A stretch of DNA of 64,000 nucleotides from JAGRGG01 sp965217265 (GTDB lineage: Bacteria > Pseudomonadota > Alphaproteobacteria > Geminicoccales > Geminicoccaceae). Numbering within the stretch: position 1 is the stretch's first letter; the number at the start of each line of letters is the position of its first letter. The notes beneath the pieces were generated by a model, which worked only from the letters and a program-made list of their open reading frames with translations, was not told where the DNA came from and did no database searches. Positions 1-8,177 of this stretch are shown here, piece by piece. The stretch spans positions 62,001 through 126,000 of the forward strand of contig CBDCHP010000006.1 in assembly GCA_965217265.1 (NCBI GenBank). Reading direction: 5' to 3'. Both the position numbers and the translations under genes were made by a program.

Positions 1-1
1 C

Positions 2-3000
2 AGCCGAAGCGACCTGCGCCGGCTGAACATCGCCTTGGACGATCTGACCGACTTCGTCTTCGATCCCGGCGAGGCGCAGCGGCTGTTGATCGAGGAGCCG
101 TGCAACACGACGCTCGAACGGCGGCCGTTGGTTTGGGACGAGGATCGGCTCACGGTGCTGCTGCCGACCGCGATCAGCGCCGCCGTCCGGCGCGGGGTGG
201 CGGAATGGGCGATCGAGCATGGGTTGAAGGAGCAGTTGGAGGACGCTCTTGCGGACGAATATGCTCGGGTTATTGCCGAGATCCCGCTGCTCGGCGAACT
301 GCGTGGTGCGAAGCTACAATTTTCGCGTGTTGACGGGGTGCAGGTTGCGTGCGCTCACCGGGAATGGGAGCCCAAAAAATGGATAAAGCTGACAGCTATT
401 GCCGACGATTTGACCGATATTCATGGGACAGGTTTAGCCGCCTCATCTTACAAAGCTGAAAGATGGGCAAGTGTAATTGAGAAAATAAACACGGCATCAA
501 AATCACAAAACAAAAATGAATTTTATCTATCAATTGTTATTTTGTGTGGATATGGACGTCCAGCTGCTCTAGGTTTGAATGATGATCCTTCAGCAATAAA
601 TATATTATGCATTAGCTTAGATCACATAAAAACATTGAGTTGGCTAAAAGATTCGTCTGTTCGCTCGATTGTAAGCATGTTTGAATGTCAAAAAACATTT
701 GAAAATTTTGATATTCACTTGGCTGACATTAATGGGCTGTTGAACACTTTTGCTACTTGGCGTCAAAATGACTATCGTTTTCTACCTAGAATTTTAGATG
801 CTGCTAAGCCAAACTTTGTAAGCTTGCCAACTGACAGTTTGCGCTTTGCACGGCAAGAAGCCACTCAGGCTTGGGACGAGCACCGCTTGCCGACCAGCGA
901 AGGCAAGATGGTGGTTGTTCGCCGATACCAGCCGTTCGATCCGCTCGCGGATTCAGCCGACGCGATCGCATATTTCAGTGTCAAACATATTCGTGCGGGT
1001 CGATTACTGGCAGCTTTTCCGACTTCAAGGCGGATCTGGTGGTTGAGCGTTCCTGTCCTGCCTGATGAAGCAGGATTTTATAAGGAGGTATGGGATACCG
1101 TATGTTATTGGTTTTCCAAAGTCGTATTCGCGGCCGAAACGCGCTGGCACAAATTGCCATTAGGAATCATAAATGTCGTTGCAGATTTTCGCAATTTCGT
1201 TCCGGATGAGCAAGGAACGACTTCTCATTCGATGGAACCTGATTTCTCATCGCTGTTCATTTCAAATGCTGAACTTGAACATCGTCGCCTGTGTGTTCAA
1301 GCACAACCGGGAGCAGTTAAATTTCTGCATGATGTACGAAACATAGTTGAAGTTGCCATGGTGCGAGCTTTGCTACAAGCAATTGCTGACTTAGTTCAAA
1401 GCGAACTCGGCAAGAATGAGGTTGATGCAGCAGTCATAGCCATAATTCCCAACAAATTTGCACGTAAGTTGCACCAGTTTCATTGCACTGAATTTGAGTT
1501 CTTTGCACGAACAAGATTGAAAGAACCTTTGCTTCTGCAAGGATACGATGAAGCAGTCGCAAGGACAGGTTTGGGTTGGTCGGCTGATCCGCCCAATGAC
1601 TTATCGAAGATTCAAGGTAAAAAACTTTGTTCAAGCTTGCTTCACGATCTTGTTGATAAGGTTTGGCGGCGGCTGAAAGCGCGTTTGAGTTGTCTGAATC
1701 GGCATGAGCTTGTCAAGGCGTGCTTGGGCAATCTCACGGCGATCGCGGCCGATCAGGAGCGGTGGGAAGCAACCTCCGCGGCGATGATCTCGCTGCACGG
1801 GAACGACGCTTCGGTCTTCGGCTTGATTGCCGAGCGTCAGTTCAAGCGTAACGGCAGCGATTTGGGCAGTAGGTTGTTGGTTGAGATGGCGGTTTGCGAA
1901 TGCCGAGCCGCTGGCGGTGCTGCGCCGACAAAAAGTGACTTGGCCATGCTCATGACCGACGCAGGATTGCTCAGCCGGCTAGGAAACTGGGCCGAAGCAA
2001 TCAAGCACGGTGCTATGCGGGCTGAACTTGTCATCGACCCTAACGGCGAGGTTTTGGTCGAAGGAGATTTTGAACGACTGATCGTTGAACCCCTGGGACG
2101 AGATCATGAGCGAGAGCGAACACTTTTCGAGGTTGCAGCGTATGAAGGCCGCTTGTCAGAGCGTAGCTTCGATCATGGCATTGAAAGTATAGATATAGCT
2201 TATCGCAATGCTTTTGCGGAAGAGTTTGGCTTCGCTCTTGAACTGCTTCCATATTTGGTGGTACGTACCGAGGAAGAAGCGGTGCAGCGGCAAGAAGCGG
2301 TTTTTACGATCGCTCGGCAAGAACTCATTGAGTTGTTGCGCGCCGACATGTCGAAGGATGTGGCGGCACGGTTGGTAGACGAGCATACGTTGGTTCATAG
2401 GCCGCAATGGGAAGAAGCTCCCGACGGATATAAAGACCGTGATTGGCAGCCCTGGGCCGCGCGTCGCCGTCTTTCAATCCTATGGCGTCCCCTGATCGAC
2501 GTTGGCCAAGATTGGTTAGTGGTAGCGCCGGCCGTTCTGCGTAAAGCCGGCATCTATCGGACATGGGCGACGGGTGAAGCAGTTTTCTCCGCCGATCAAT
2601 TCTCAACTTCTGAGATGAAAAGCTGGATCGGAGAGAAGAACAACCGCAGCGGCATGGAGTTCAACCAAACGGTGGCGGACCGTTTGAGCCAAATGGGCTA
2701 CAGAACCCAAGTCGAGGTCAAGCCGACGAAGATCCTCAACGCGAAGCTGGATCGCGACTACGGCGACGTCGACGTCCTCGCTTGGCGGGACGGCTGCCCG
2801 GACGTGCTGGCGATCGAGTGCAAGCGCCTGCACCGAGCGGTGACGCTCGGCGGCATCGCGCAGGACTTGGCCGAGTTCCGCGGTGGGCTCGACAAGAAAG
2901 GCAGGCCTGATCGGCTGAGAAAGGCGATCGACCGCTGGGCGCTTTTGGAGCGCAACCTTCCAGCGGTGGCAAGATATATTGGCCGTCCTGATCGGATAAT

Positions 3001-3145
3001 CCGCCAGGTCCGGTTGATCGTGACCAACGAGCTGGTGCCGCCCGCGCTGCAACCCCAGAGCGATCAGTCTATGGGCAGCTTCGTCACGATTGCCCATCTC
3101 GCCGAATGGCTGGAACAACACTCGGCAAACGTGGCGACGCCTTGA
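2..3145 (+). CDS. Large protein with C-terminal PD-(D/E)XK nuclease-like domain, 5' end cut by window
   Basis: The frame is open to the first base of the window, so the gene begins upstream; the TTG at 35 is only the first start codon inside. About 1,047 residues are visible. The last 150 hold a nuclease-like signature: an early Glu in RSGMEFNQ, then GDVDVLAW (near nt 2761), then VLAIECK (nt 2803-2823), which fits the E...D...ExK core of Mrr/NERD-type PD-(D/E)XK folds. The rest matches no family I recognise. Roughly nt 370-1660 is clearly AT-rich, while both ends have the high GC of the chromosome, so the gene is a mosaic. A DNA-cleaving or defence role is inferred from the C-terminal motif alone. 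No partner gene lies downstream; the next gene is on the other strand. Confidence 0.75.
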   Translation, partial: SRSDLRRLNIALDDLTDFVFDPGEAQRLLIEEPCNTTLERRPLVWDEDRLTVLLPTAISAAVRRGVAEWAIEHGLKEQLEDALADEYARVIAEIPLLGELRGAKLQFSRVDGVQVACAHREWEPKKWIKLTAIADDLTDIHGTGLAASSYKAERWASVIEKINTASKSQNKNEFYLSIVILCGYGRPAALGLNDDPSAINILCISLDHIKTLSWLKDSSVRSIVSMFECQKTFENFDIHLADINGLLNTFATWRQNDYRFLPRILDAAKPNFVSLPTDSLRFARQEATQAWDEHRLPTSEGKMVVVRRYQPFDPLADSADAIAYFSVKHIRAGRLLAAFPTSRRIWWLSVPVLPDEAGFYKEVWDTVCYWFSKVVFAAETRWHKLPLGIINVVADFRNFVPDEQGTTSHSMEPDFSSLFISNAELEHRRLCVQAQPGAVKFLHDVRNIVEVAMVRALLQAIADLVQSELGKNEVDAAVIAIIPNKFARKLHQFHCTEFEFFARTRLKEPLLLQGYDEAVARTGLGWSADPPNDLSKIQGKKLCSSLLHDLVDKVWRRLKARLSCLNRHELVKACLGNLTAIAADQERWEATSAAMISLHGNDASVFGLIAERQFKRNGSDLGSRLLVEMAVCECRAAGGAAPTKSDLAMLMTDAGLLSRLGNWAEAIKHGAMRAELVIDPNGEVLVEGDFERLIVEPLGRDHERERTLFEVAAYEGRLSERSFDHGIESIDIAYRNAFAEEFGFALELLPYLVVRTEEEAVQRQEAVFTIARQELIELLRADMSKDVAARLVDEHTLVHRPQWEEAPDGYKDRDWQPWAARRRLSILWRPLIDVGQDWLVVAPAVLRKAGIYRTWATGEAVFSADQFSTSEMKSWIGEKNNRSGMEFNQTVADRLSQMGYRTQVEVKPTKILNAKLDRDYGDVDVLAWRDGCPDVLAIECKRLHRAVTLGGIAQDLAEFRGGLDKKGRPDRLRKAIDRWALLERNLPAVARYIGRPDRIIRQVRLIVTNELVPPALQPQSDQSMGSFVTIAHLAEWLEQHSANVATP

Positions 3146-3195
3146 GCATCAAGCCGGGAGAGGGTTGAGCGCCGCCTCATCGCGCCCGTCCCCGC

Positions 3196-4410
3196 TCACA
3201 GCAAAAAGTCGTTCCGGCCGATCCCCAGCCCCTCATCGAAGCTGACGATCATGTCCCAGCCGGGTCGGTCGTCCACCGCGGCGTAGACCCAGCCGCCCGT
3301 GACGTCGACGGCGAGTTGCCCGGCCTTCGTGCCGTCGGCGTCCGGGGCGAAGGCGAATGCTTGATTGCCGCTCTTGGTCGCGTCGGCGTCGATCGGGCGC
3401 AGGTCGATCGTGTCTAGGCCCGGCTCGAAGTCCTGGATCAGGTCCCAAGCGCCGCCTTGCACCTTGGATTCCCCGATCGCGTAGAAGACGAACCGGTCGG
3501 CGCCCGCGTTGCCGTAGAGGTTGTCGATGCCGAGCCCCCCGGCCAGTACGTCGTCGCCGGCGCCGCCCTGGAGCAGGTCGTTGCCCCCGTTGCCGAAGAG
3601 GACGTCGTCGCCGGTGGCGCCGTTGAGGATGTCGTCCCCGCCGCCGCCCTTGAGAACGTCGCCCCCGGCATCGCCGTAGATGAGATCGTCCCCGCCCCCG
3701 CCGGAGGCCCTGTCGTTGCCGCCCCCGGCGCGGATCAGGTCGGCACCGCCGCCGCCCGTCAGCGCGTCTTTGCCGCCCGTGCCCGTGGTCACGGCATAGG
3801 GCGGCCCCGCCGGCGGGTCGCTCAGGTAGTCGTGGTAGGCCTGAAGCGGGTTGTCGGTATAGCGCAACGCGCCTGCCAGCGTGCGGAAGTGGCCGTAGCC
3901 GCCCACGGTCTGATAGGAATAGCCGTTCGGGATGACCTCCAGCACGCCCAAGTGCAGGTGGTCGTTCGGGTCGTCGCGCACTGTGCCGATACGATCGCCC
4001 GCCTCCACCCGGCCCCCGACGAGGCCGCCGTTCGCGGGCGTCTCGTCGACATGGCCGTAGAGCCAGTAGTGTCTGTCGTCGCCGTAGACCACGACGGCGC
4101 TGTCGAAGCCTTGCGCGTCCAAAGCGCTGTCGGCCCGGACCACGATCCCGTCGGTGAGGGCCCGCACAGGGGTGCCGCCCGGCGCGTCGATGTCGATCCC
4201 GGCGTGGTACGTGCCCTTCCACTTGACGAACGACGCGCCGTAAACGTAGCCGGTCGTCATCGCGTACGTATCGCCCAGCGCCGCCCGCGACAGGTCGTGG
4301 TAGAGGCGCACCAGGGCCGGGTCGGCCTCGCCGTTGCTCTGCCTGCCGTCGAACAGCCAGCCCCCGGCCGCCGATCGATCCCATCCCGCCCGCGTCGTCG
4401 GCAACCCCAT
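3196..4410 (-). CDS. M23-family metallopeptidase with C-terminal RTX calcium-binding repeats
   Basis: The 404-residue protein has an N-terminal M23 (lysostaphin/LytM) domain at about residues 50-165 and an RTX region at about 205-310. Zinc ligands can be placed at H69 and D73 (TYHAGID), with H120 (LYGH) and H151/H153 (DHLHLG) completing the site. About ten glycine-aspartate nonapeptides of GGxGxD type follow, then a serralysin-like C-terminal cap from about residue 310. There is no Sec signal peptide; RTX proteins are normally exported through a type I secretion system by a C-terminal signal, so an extracellular peptidoglycan or peptide hydrolase is likely. The start is supported by GGAGGAAG six bases upstream of ATG. 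No type I transporter genes are in the window. Confidence 0.85.
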   Translation of the reverse strand: MGLPTTRAGWDRSAAGGWLFDGRQSNGEADPALVRLYHDLSRAALGDTYAMTTGYVYGASFVKWKGTYHAGIDIDAPGGTPVRALTDGIVVRADSALDAQGFDSAVVVYGDDRHYWLYGHVDETPANGGLVGGRVEAGDRIGTVRDDPNDHLHLGVLEVIPNGYSYQTVGGYGHFRTLAGALRYTDNPLQAYHDYLSDPPAGPPYAVTTGTGGKDALTGGGGADLIRAGGGNDRASGGGGDDLIYGDAGGDVLKGGGGDDILNGATGDDVLFGNGGNDLLQGGAGDDVLAGGLGIDNLYGNAGADRFVFYAIGESKVQGGAWDLIQDFEPGLDTIDLRPIDADATKSGNQAFAFAPDADGTKAGQLAVDVTGGWVYAAVDDRPGWDMIVSFDEGLGIGRNDFLL

Positions 4411-4684
4411 AGCGTGCTTCCTCCACTATAATGCTACTTAAGGTGGAAGAAGCTGAGCAAAGGGATTAGCAATTTCAAGGCGAAAAAAAATCAATTTTTC
4501 AACTCAGGACATTCTTGCGCCGGTGTGGCTGCGAAGCGTCTGGCCCAAGCGAAAGCCTTCGGCACCGCGATCAAACCGCGCTTGAACCCCGATAGGGCTT
4601 GATTTGGACGTTAAGTCAGCAGTGCGCACTTCCGGCGCCGTTTCGGCCGGAAGCGGGAGGCGTATCCCGCGTCGTGAAGAAGAT

Positions 4685-4730
4685 TTGGAGCGGGCGATGA
4701 GATTCGAACTCACGACCCCAACCTTGGCAA
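4685..4730. repeat. attL: Left attachment site: 46-bp duplicate of the tRNA-Gly 3' half
   Basis: These 46 bases are identical to 22713-22758 and cover the tRNA-Gly(GCC) 3' half from the anticodon loop through the T arm to the encoded CCA. The match stops at 4731. No 5' tRNA half follows, so this copy is the leftover end produced by site-specific integration. The flanking gene-free stretch 4411-4684 shows no convincing coding potential; 4731-4907 is the integrase leader. Confidence 0.9.
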
Positions 4731-4849
4731 AGTCAGGGTCGCTTACTTACTCGTGTTTCTGCTTCCCAGATGGGCTTGCCAACTCCCTGAAATATCCTCA
4801 TAGACCGTTTGCCTGAACCCTCTGGCACCGGCGCCGGCTTTCTAGAGCC

Positions 4850-4907
4850 GGCTTCCGGCAGCTTCCAGTTGGCTTCCGGCGAGATATTTCGAGGGGAGCC
4901 GGAAGCC
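4850..4907. repeat. GGCTTCCGG repeats before the integrase, candidate arm or excisionase sites
   Basis: GGCTTCCGG occurs at 4850-4858 and 4871-4879, with an inverted copy, CCGGAAGCC, at 4899-4907 directly against the integrase start. The same 9-mer recurs near the other end of the island at 22658-22666, with an 8/9 match at 22647-22655. Short repeats flanking both attachment cores fit arm-type binding sites of tyrosine recombinases. The position next to the int start also fits autoregulation. The function is inferred. Confidence 0.4.
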
Positions 4908-6176
4908 GTGCCGCGCCTTACCAAGCGCACCGTGGATGCGCTCAAGCCGTCTGCCAGCGAGCGATTCGTCTGGGATAATGACCTTCCCGGCTTCGGGGTG
5001 CGCGTCTATCCGTCTGGCACGAGGAAGTACCTCGTGCAGTGGAAGCGCGACGGACGCACCCGGCGGCTCGTGCTGGGGCGGCACGGGCCCGTCACCTGCG
5101 AGCAGGCGCGGGGCGAGGCGCTGGAGGTCCACGCCCGCGTCCAGCGGGGCGAGGACCCGGCGGCCGAGCGCGACGCGCGGCGGCGCGATCTGACGGTGGC
5201 GATGCTGGCGGAGCTTTGGCTAGCCGAGCACCGCTCTCACAAGCGGGCCACGACGCTGGCGATGGACCGTTCGCGCATCGAGGCGCACGTAAAGCCCCTG
5301 CTCGGGCGCGTCAGGCTGAACGCGCTCACCCGCACCGACGTGGAACGATTCGTGCGCGACGTGGCGTCGGGGAAGACCGCGCGGGACGAAGGGAGCGGCC
5401 GGGGGCGGCGGATCATCCGGGGAGGTCCCGGCGTGGCCGTGCGGGCGCTCGGGATGCTTTCCGCCATGCTCGCCTTCGCGGTGACGCGCGAATTGCGGTC
5501 CGACAATCCGGCCGAAGGCGTGCGCGGGCTTCCCGGTGCGCCGCGCGAGCGGCTGCTATCGCCCGCCGAGCTGGCCCGGCTCGGTGAGGCGCTGGCGACC
5601 ACCGCGCGCGAGGGTGAGCCGTGGCAGGCGGTGGGGCTCGTGCGGCTCCTCGCCCTCACCGGAATGCGCAGGGACGAGGCTCGGACGCTGCGCTGGGAGC
5701 ATTTGGACCTCACCGGCGGACGGGTGACGCTGCCGGCGACGAAGACGGGGCGCAGCCATCGGCCGCTGGCGGGGCCCGCCCTCGTTCTCCTGGCCGAGCT
5801 GCGGGAGCAGGACGGATCATCCCCCTGGGTGTTCCCGGCGATCCGGGGCAGCGGCCCCTTCGTCAACGTCCAAAAAGCTTGGAGCCGCATCCGAACGCGC
5901 GCGGGCCTTGAGGACGTGCGGCTGCACGATCTGCGCCACAACCTCGCCAGCGCGGCGGTGGCGTCCGGCGAGAGCCTGTTCATCACCGGCAAGGTGCTCG
6001 GGCACGCCAAGGCCCGCTCGACCGAACGCTACGCCCACCTCGCCGACGACCCCTTGCGCGCCGCCGCCGACCGTGCCGCCGCGCGGATCGCGGCCGGCCT
6101 CGCGCCGCTGGAGTCGACAGCCCCAGTGATCCCACTGCCCAAGGACGCGAAGCGACGGCGCCGAACGGAGGCTTGA
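4908..6176 (+). CDS. int: Tyrosine site-specific integrase of the tRNA-Gly island
   Basis: This is a P4/Bacteriophage-type tyrosine recombinase of 422 residues. It starts with an arm-binding DUF4102-like domain (RLTKRTVDALKP, GFGVRVYPSG), followed by a core-binding region and the catalytic domain. Counting from the GTG at 4908, the active-site residues are R254 (TGMRRDE), K279, H340 and R343 (HDLRH), H366 (LGHA) and Y375 (ERYAHL), so it looks intact. I chose GTG 4908 because GAGGGGAG lies just upstream and family similarity begins here; an in-frame TTG at 4809 would add 33 atypical residues. It lies about 180 bp inside the left 46-bp attachment repeat and should catalyse integration and excision between the two repeats. 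Confidence 0.92.
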   Translation: MPRLTKRTVDALKPSASERFVWDNDLPGFGVRVYPSGTRKYLVQWKRDGRTRRLVLGRHGPVTCEQARGEALEVHARVQRGEDPAAERDARRRDLTVAMLAELWLAEHRSHKRATTLAMDRSRIEAHVKPLLGRVRLNALTRTDVERFVRDVASGKTARDEGSGRGRRIIRGGPGVAVRALGMLSAMLAFAVTRELRSDNPAEGVRGLPGAPRERLLSPAELARLGEALATTAREGEPWQAVGLVRLLALTGMRRDEARTLRWEHLDLTGGRVTLPATKTGRSHRPLAGPALVLLAELREQDGSSPWVFPAIRGSGPFVNVQKAWSRIRTRAGLEDVRLHDLRHNLASAAVASGESLFITGKVLGHAKARSTERYAHLADDPLRAAADRAAARIAAGLAPLESTAPVIPLPKDAKRRRRTEA

Positions 6177-6241
6177 GACGCGGTTGAGCCCCGCGCGGCA
6201 GGCACCGCCGGGGCTCGCGGCCACACCATGAGGAGCATGGC

Positions 6242-7462
6242 ATGACGGCGAAAGACGATATCACCACGGATCGTGCCGACAAGGGGACGGGCTCGGATCT
6301 CGTGCCTCTTTCCACTGTCGTGGATCTGAGCATCCCTCAAGGCGGTGCGCTGGCGCTGCGATACGGCCAGAAGATCGAGGATGGGGACATCCCTGCTTGG
6401 GGCGTGCGCGGCAACGGGAACACATGGGCGCGGCACGACGCGCCGCTGGAGCCGGTCCCGGCAGAGGATTGGGCCGGGCTTGCGATCGAGTGGGCCAACG
6501 GCAGCGCGGTGGCGAAAATTAGCCGGTTGAGCGCCGTGCCGCCGGCATGGGAGCGGCTGCACGTCACCCGCGCGGCCCTTGCCATCGAGATCCCTGCGGG
6601 GGAGGTGGAAGCGTGGACGGACCTCGCCGTCACCTTCCGGAATGCACGCGCAGTCGCCCAGCGGTGGCTTGAAGCCGCCGCGCTGCCGGCCGACTGGCCG
6701 TGGCCCCCGGAAGCCTTCTGGGAGAGCAGGCCGGAGGCGCGGCCGGACTGGCGCGAGACGGAAGCCAAAATGCACGAGGCGGTGAAGTCGGGTCTGCTTG
6801 AGGCCGCCGTCGAGACGGCGCCGCGGGAAGTGCTGATGCTGCCGCCTTCCACGTGGCAGGCAACATCCGAGCGGGTGAGCCTCACCAGCGGCCGGGTGAA
6901 CCTCGGCGCGACGGAATCGCAGCGGCTCGAAGCCGAGCGGGCGCTGCGTGAGGAGGCGGCGCGACGGAAGCTGGAAGCGGAGCCGCACCCGGCCGATCAG
7001 TACAGCAGTGGGCTGGAAGCCTATCGAGGCTGGTTCGAGCGGCTGCACCGCCAAGTGGAACAAGACCGGAAGAAGGGAGAGCCGGTCGACCTCCCGCCCG
7101 CGCTGCACGAACAGTGGTACCTCGCCTATCTCGGGCTCGCAGACGTGAGGCACTGGGTTGAGAAAACATGGCTAGCTCCCGGCGATGCCATGAAAGCGAC
7201 CGCCAGTAACCTGCTGCAACCCTGCACAAACCGGCGCCAAAGGGGTCGCAAGCCCGATCCGGCGTGGTGGGAGGTCGTGGCCGCTGCTGGTGCTTGGCTC
7301 GACGCCAACGGCGAGCCCGACACGCTGGCGGAAGTCGAGCGCTTCATGGCTGGACAGTTCGTTGCTCGCGGCCTTTCCGAGCCAGCGCAGAGCCTTCTCC
7401 GCACGCGGGCAAGGCATGTCCTAGACGGTTTTCGCAGGCAGCGGGACGAGGCCGATAATTGA
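6242..7462 (+). CDS. Unrecognised island protein, 406 aa
   Basis: I do not recognise the family. The product is soluble-looking, rich in Trp, Ala and Glu, without signal peptide or membrane segments. A charged, probably helical stretch lies around residues 215-280 (many Glu, Arg and Lys). The last 120 residues contain RRQRGRKPD followed by a compact helical tail. The ATG has GAGGAG upstream. It sits between the integrase and the AlpA-like gene, where satellites and integrative elements often keep regulatory or replication accessory genes. Base composition is like the rest of the replication module. Function unknown. Confidence 0.7.
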   Translation: MTAKDDITTDRADKGTGSDLVPLSTVVDLSIPQGGALALRYGQKIEDGDIPAWGVRGNGNTWARHDAPLEPVPAEDWAGLAIEWANGSAVAKISRLSAVPPAWERLHVTRAALAIEIPAGEVEAWTDLAVTFRNARAVAQRWLEAAALPADWPWPPEAFWESRPEARPDWRETEAKMHEAVKSGLLEAAVETAPREVLMLPPSTWQATSERVSLTSGRVNLGATESQRLEAERALREEAARRKLEAEPHPADQYSSGLEAYRGWFERLHRQVEQDRKKGEPVDLPPALHEQWYLAYLGLADVRHWVEKTWLAPGDAMKATASNLLQPCTNRRQRGRKPDPAWWEVVAAAGAWLDANGEPDTLAEVERFMAGQFVARGLSEPAQSLLRTRARHVLDGFRRQRDEADN

Positions 7463-7561
7463 ATTACTGGCCTATTCTCGGCCTTTGTCGGCCGACACTG
7501 TAGGTTCTTTGCTGCATTCCCCCGGCCTTGTCTCAACCCCGCACTTTCAGGAGGCAGCCGG

Positions 7562-7777
7562 ATGACACCCAAGTATCTGAGCCGCAAGGAGGCGGCCGCG
7601 TTCCTTTCGCAGGAGGGCTTCCCGACGGCGATGGCGACGTTGGAGAAGCTGGCCAGCATCGGCGGCGGTCCCGCCTTTCGCAAGTTTGGACGGCGGGTGA
7701 TCTACGACCCTACCGACCTGCTCGCGTGGGCCGAAGGCCGCGCGCGCAAGATGACGAGCACGAGCGAGGCGGCGTGA
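7562..7777 (+). CDS. AlpA-like / excisionase-type helix-turn-helix protein
   Basis: This 71-residue protein starts with YLSRKEAAAFL and ends with FGRRVIYDPTDLLAWAEGR, the pattern of MerR-like winged helix-turn-helix domains in AlpA regulators and excisionases. The R-x-V-x-Y-DLLAW ending is typical. AGGAGG lies nine bases before the ATG. Its place between the integrase region and the replication operon suggests it controls excision or turns on the downstream genes, as AlpA does for P4-like elements. Which of the two roles applies cannot be told from the sequence. Confidence 0.8.
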   Translation: MTPKYLSRKEAAAFLSQEGFPTAMATLEKLASIGGGPAFRKFGRRVIYDPTDLLAWAEGRARKMTSTSEAA

Positions 7778-7925
7778 TGCCGCTCTTCCGCATCGCGCCA
7801 ATCCGCCCGCCGACGCTTGCCCGTGTCTGGGGCGGCAGGGCCAAGGCAAAGGCGCCATGCACAGGGGCAAGTCGTCACCGTGAGCATCGGAATATCAACC
7901 ATAAGGTACATCAACAGGAGGGATA

Positions 7926-8177
7926 ATGACGCTAAAAGAAATGCCCCGGCTGGCGGGCCGGGGCACACAAGATAAAACGCACCCTTGTTTAGCCGATGAC
8001 TGCGAATGTGTCATCCGGCAATGGTCCAGCCCCGTCGATTTTGCGTGCGTCAACGCCGCGGCGCTGACGGTGTTGCCAGTCCTCCTAGCCTGCTGGCTGC
8101 TGGACGGCCGGCACCAGGGCGTTGAGTGGGCCGCGCGCAACTTCACCGGGGCGCCGGGGCTGGAGGCGGCACGATGA
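7926..8177 (+). CDS. Small island protein, 83 aa, coupled to the primase-like gene
   Basis: No family recognised. AGGAGGG lies just before the ATG, and the stop overlaps the next start as ATGA at 8174-8177, the same coupling seen at the next two junctions; this is the main reason to accept it. The middle has a hydrophobic stretch around residues 43-58 (AALTVLPVLLACWLL) that could be one membrane segment. It could also be a small regulator. Low information content keeps confidence moderate. Confidence 0.5.
   Translation: MTLKEMPRLAGRGTQDKTHPCLADDCECVIRQWSSPVDFACVNAAALTVLPVLLACWLLDGRHQGVEWAARNFTGAPGLEAAR

Noticed and set aside
3457..4431. A 324-codon plus-strand frame opposite the RTX peptidase
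   Set aside because: It is the mirror of the glycine-aspartate repeats and has no features of its own.
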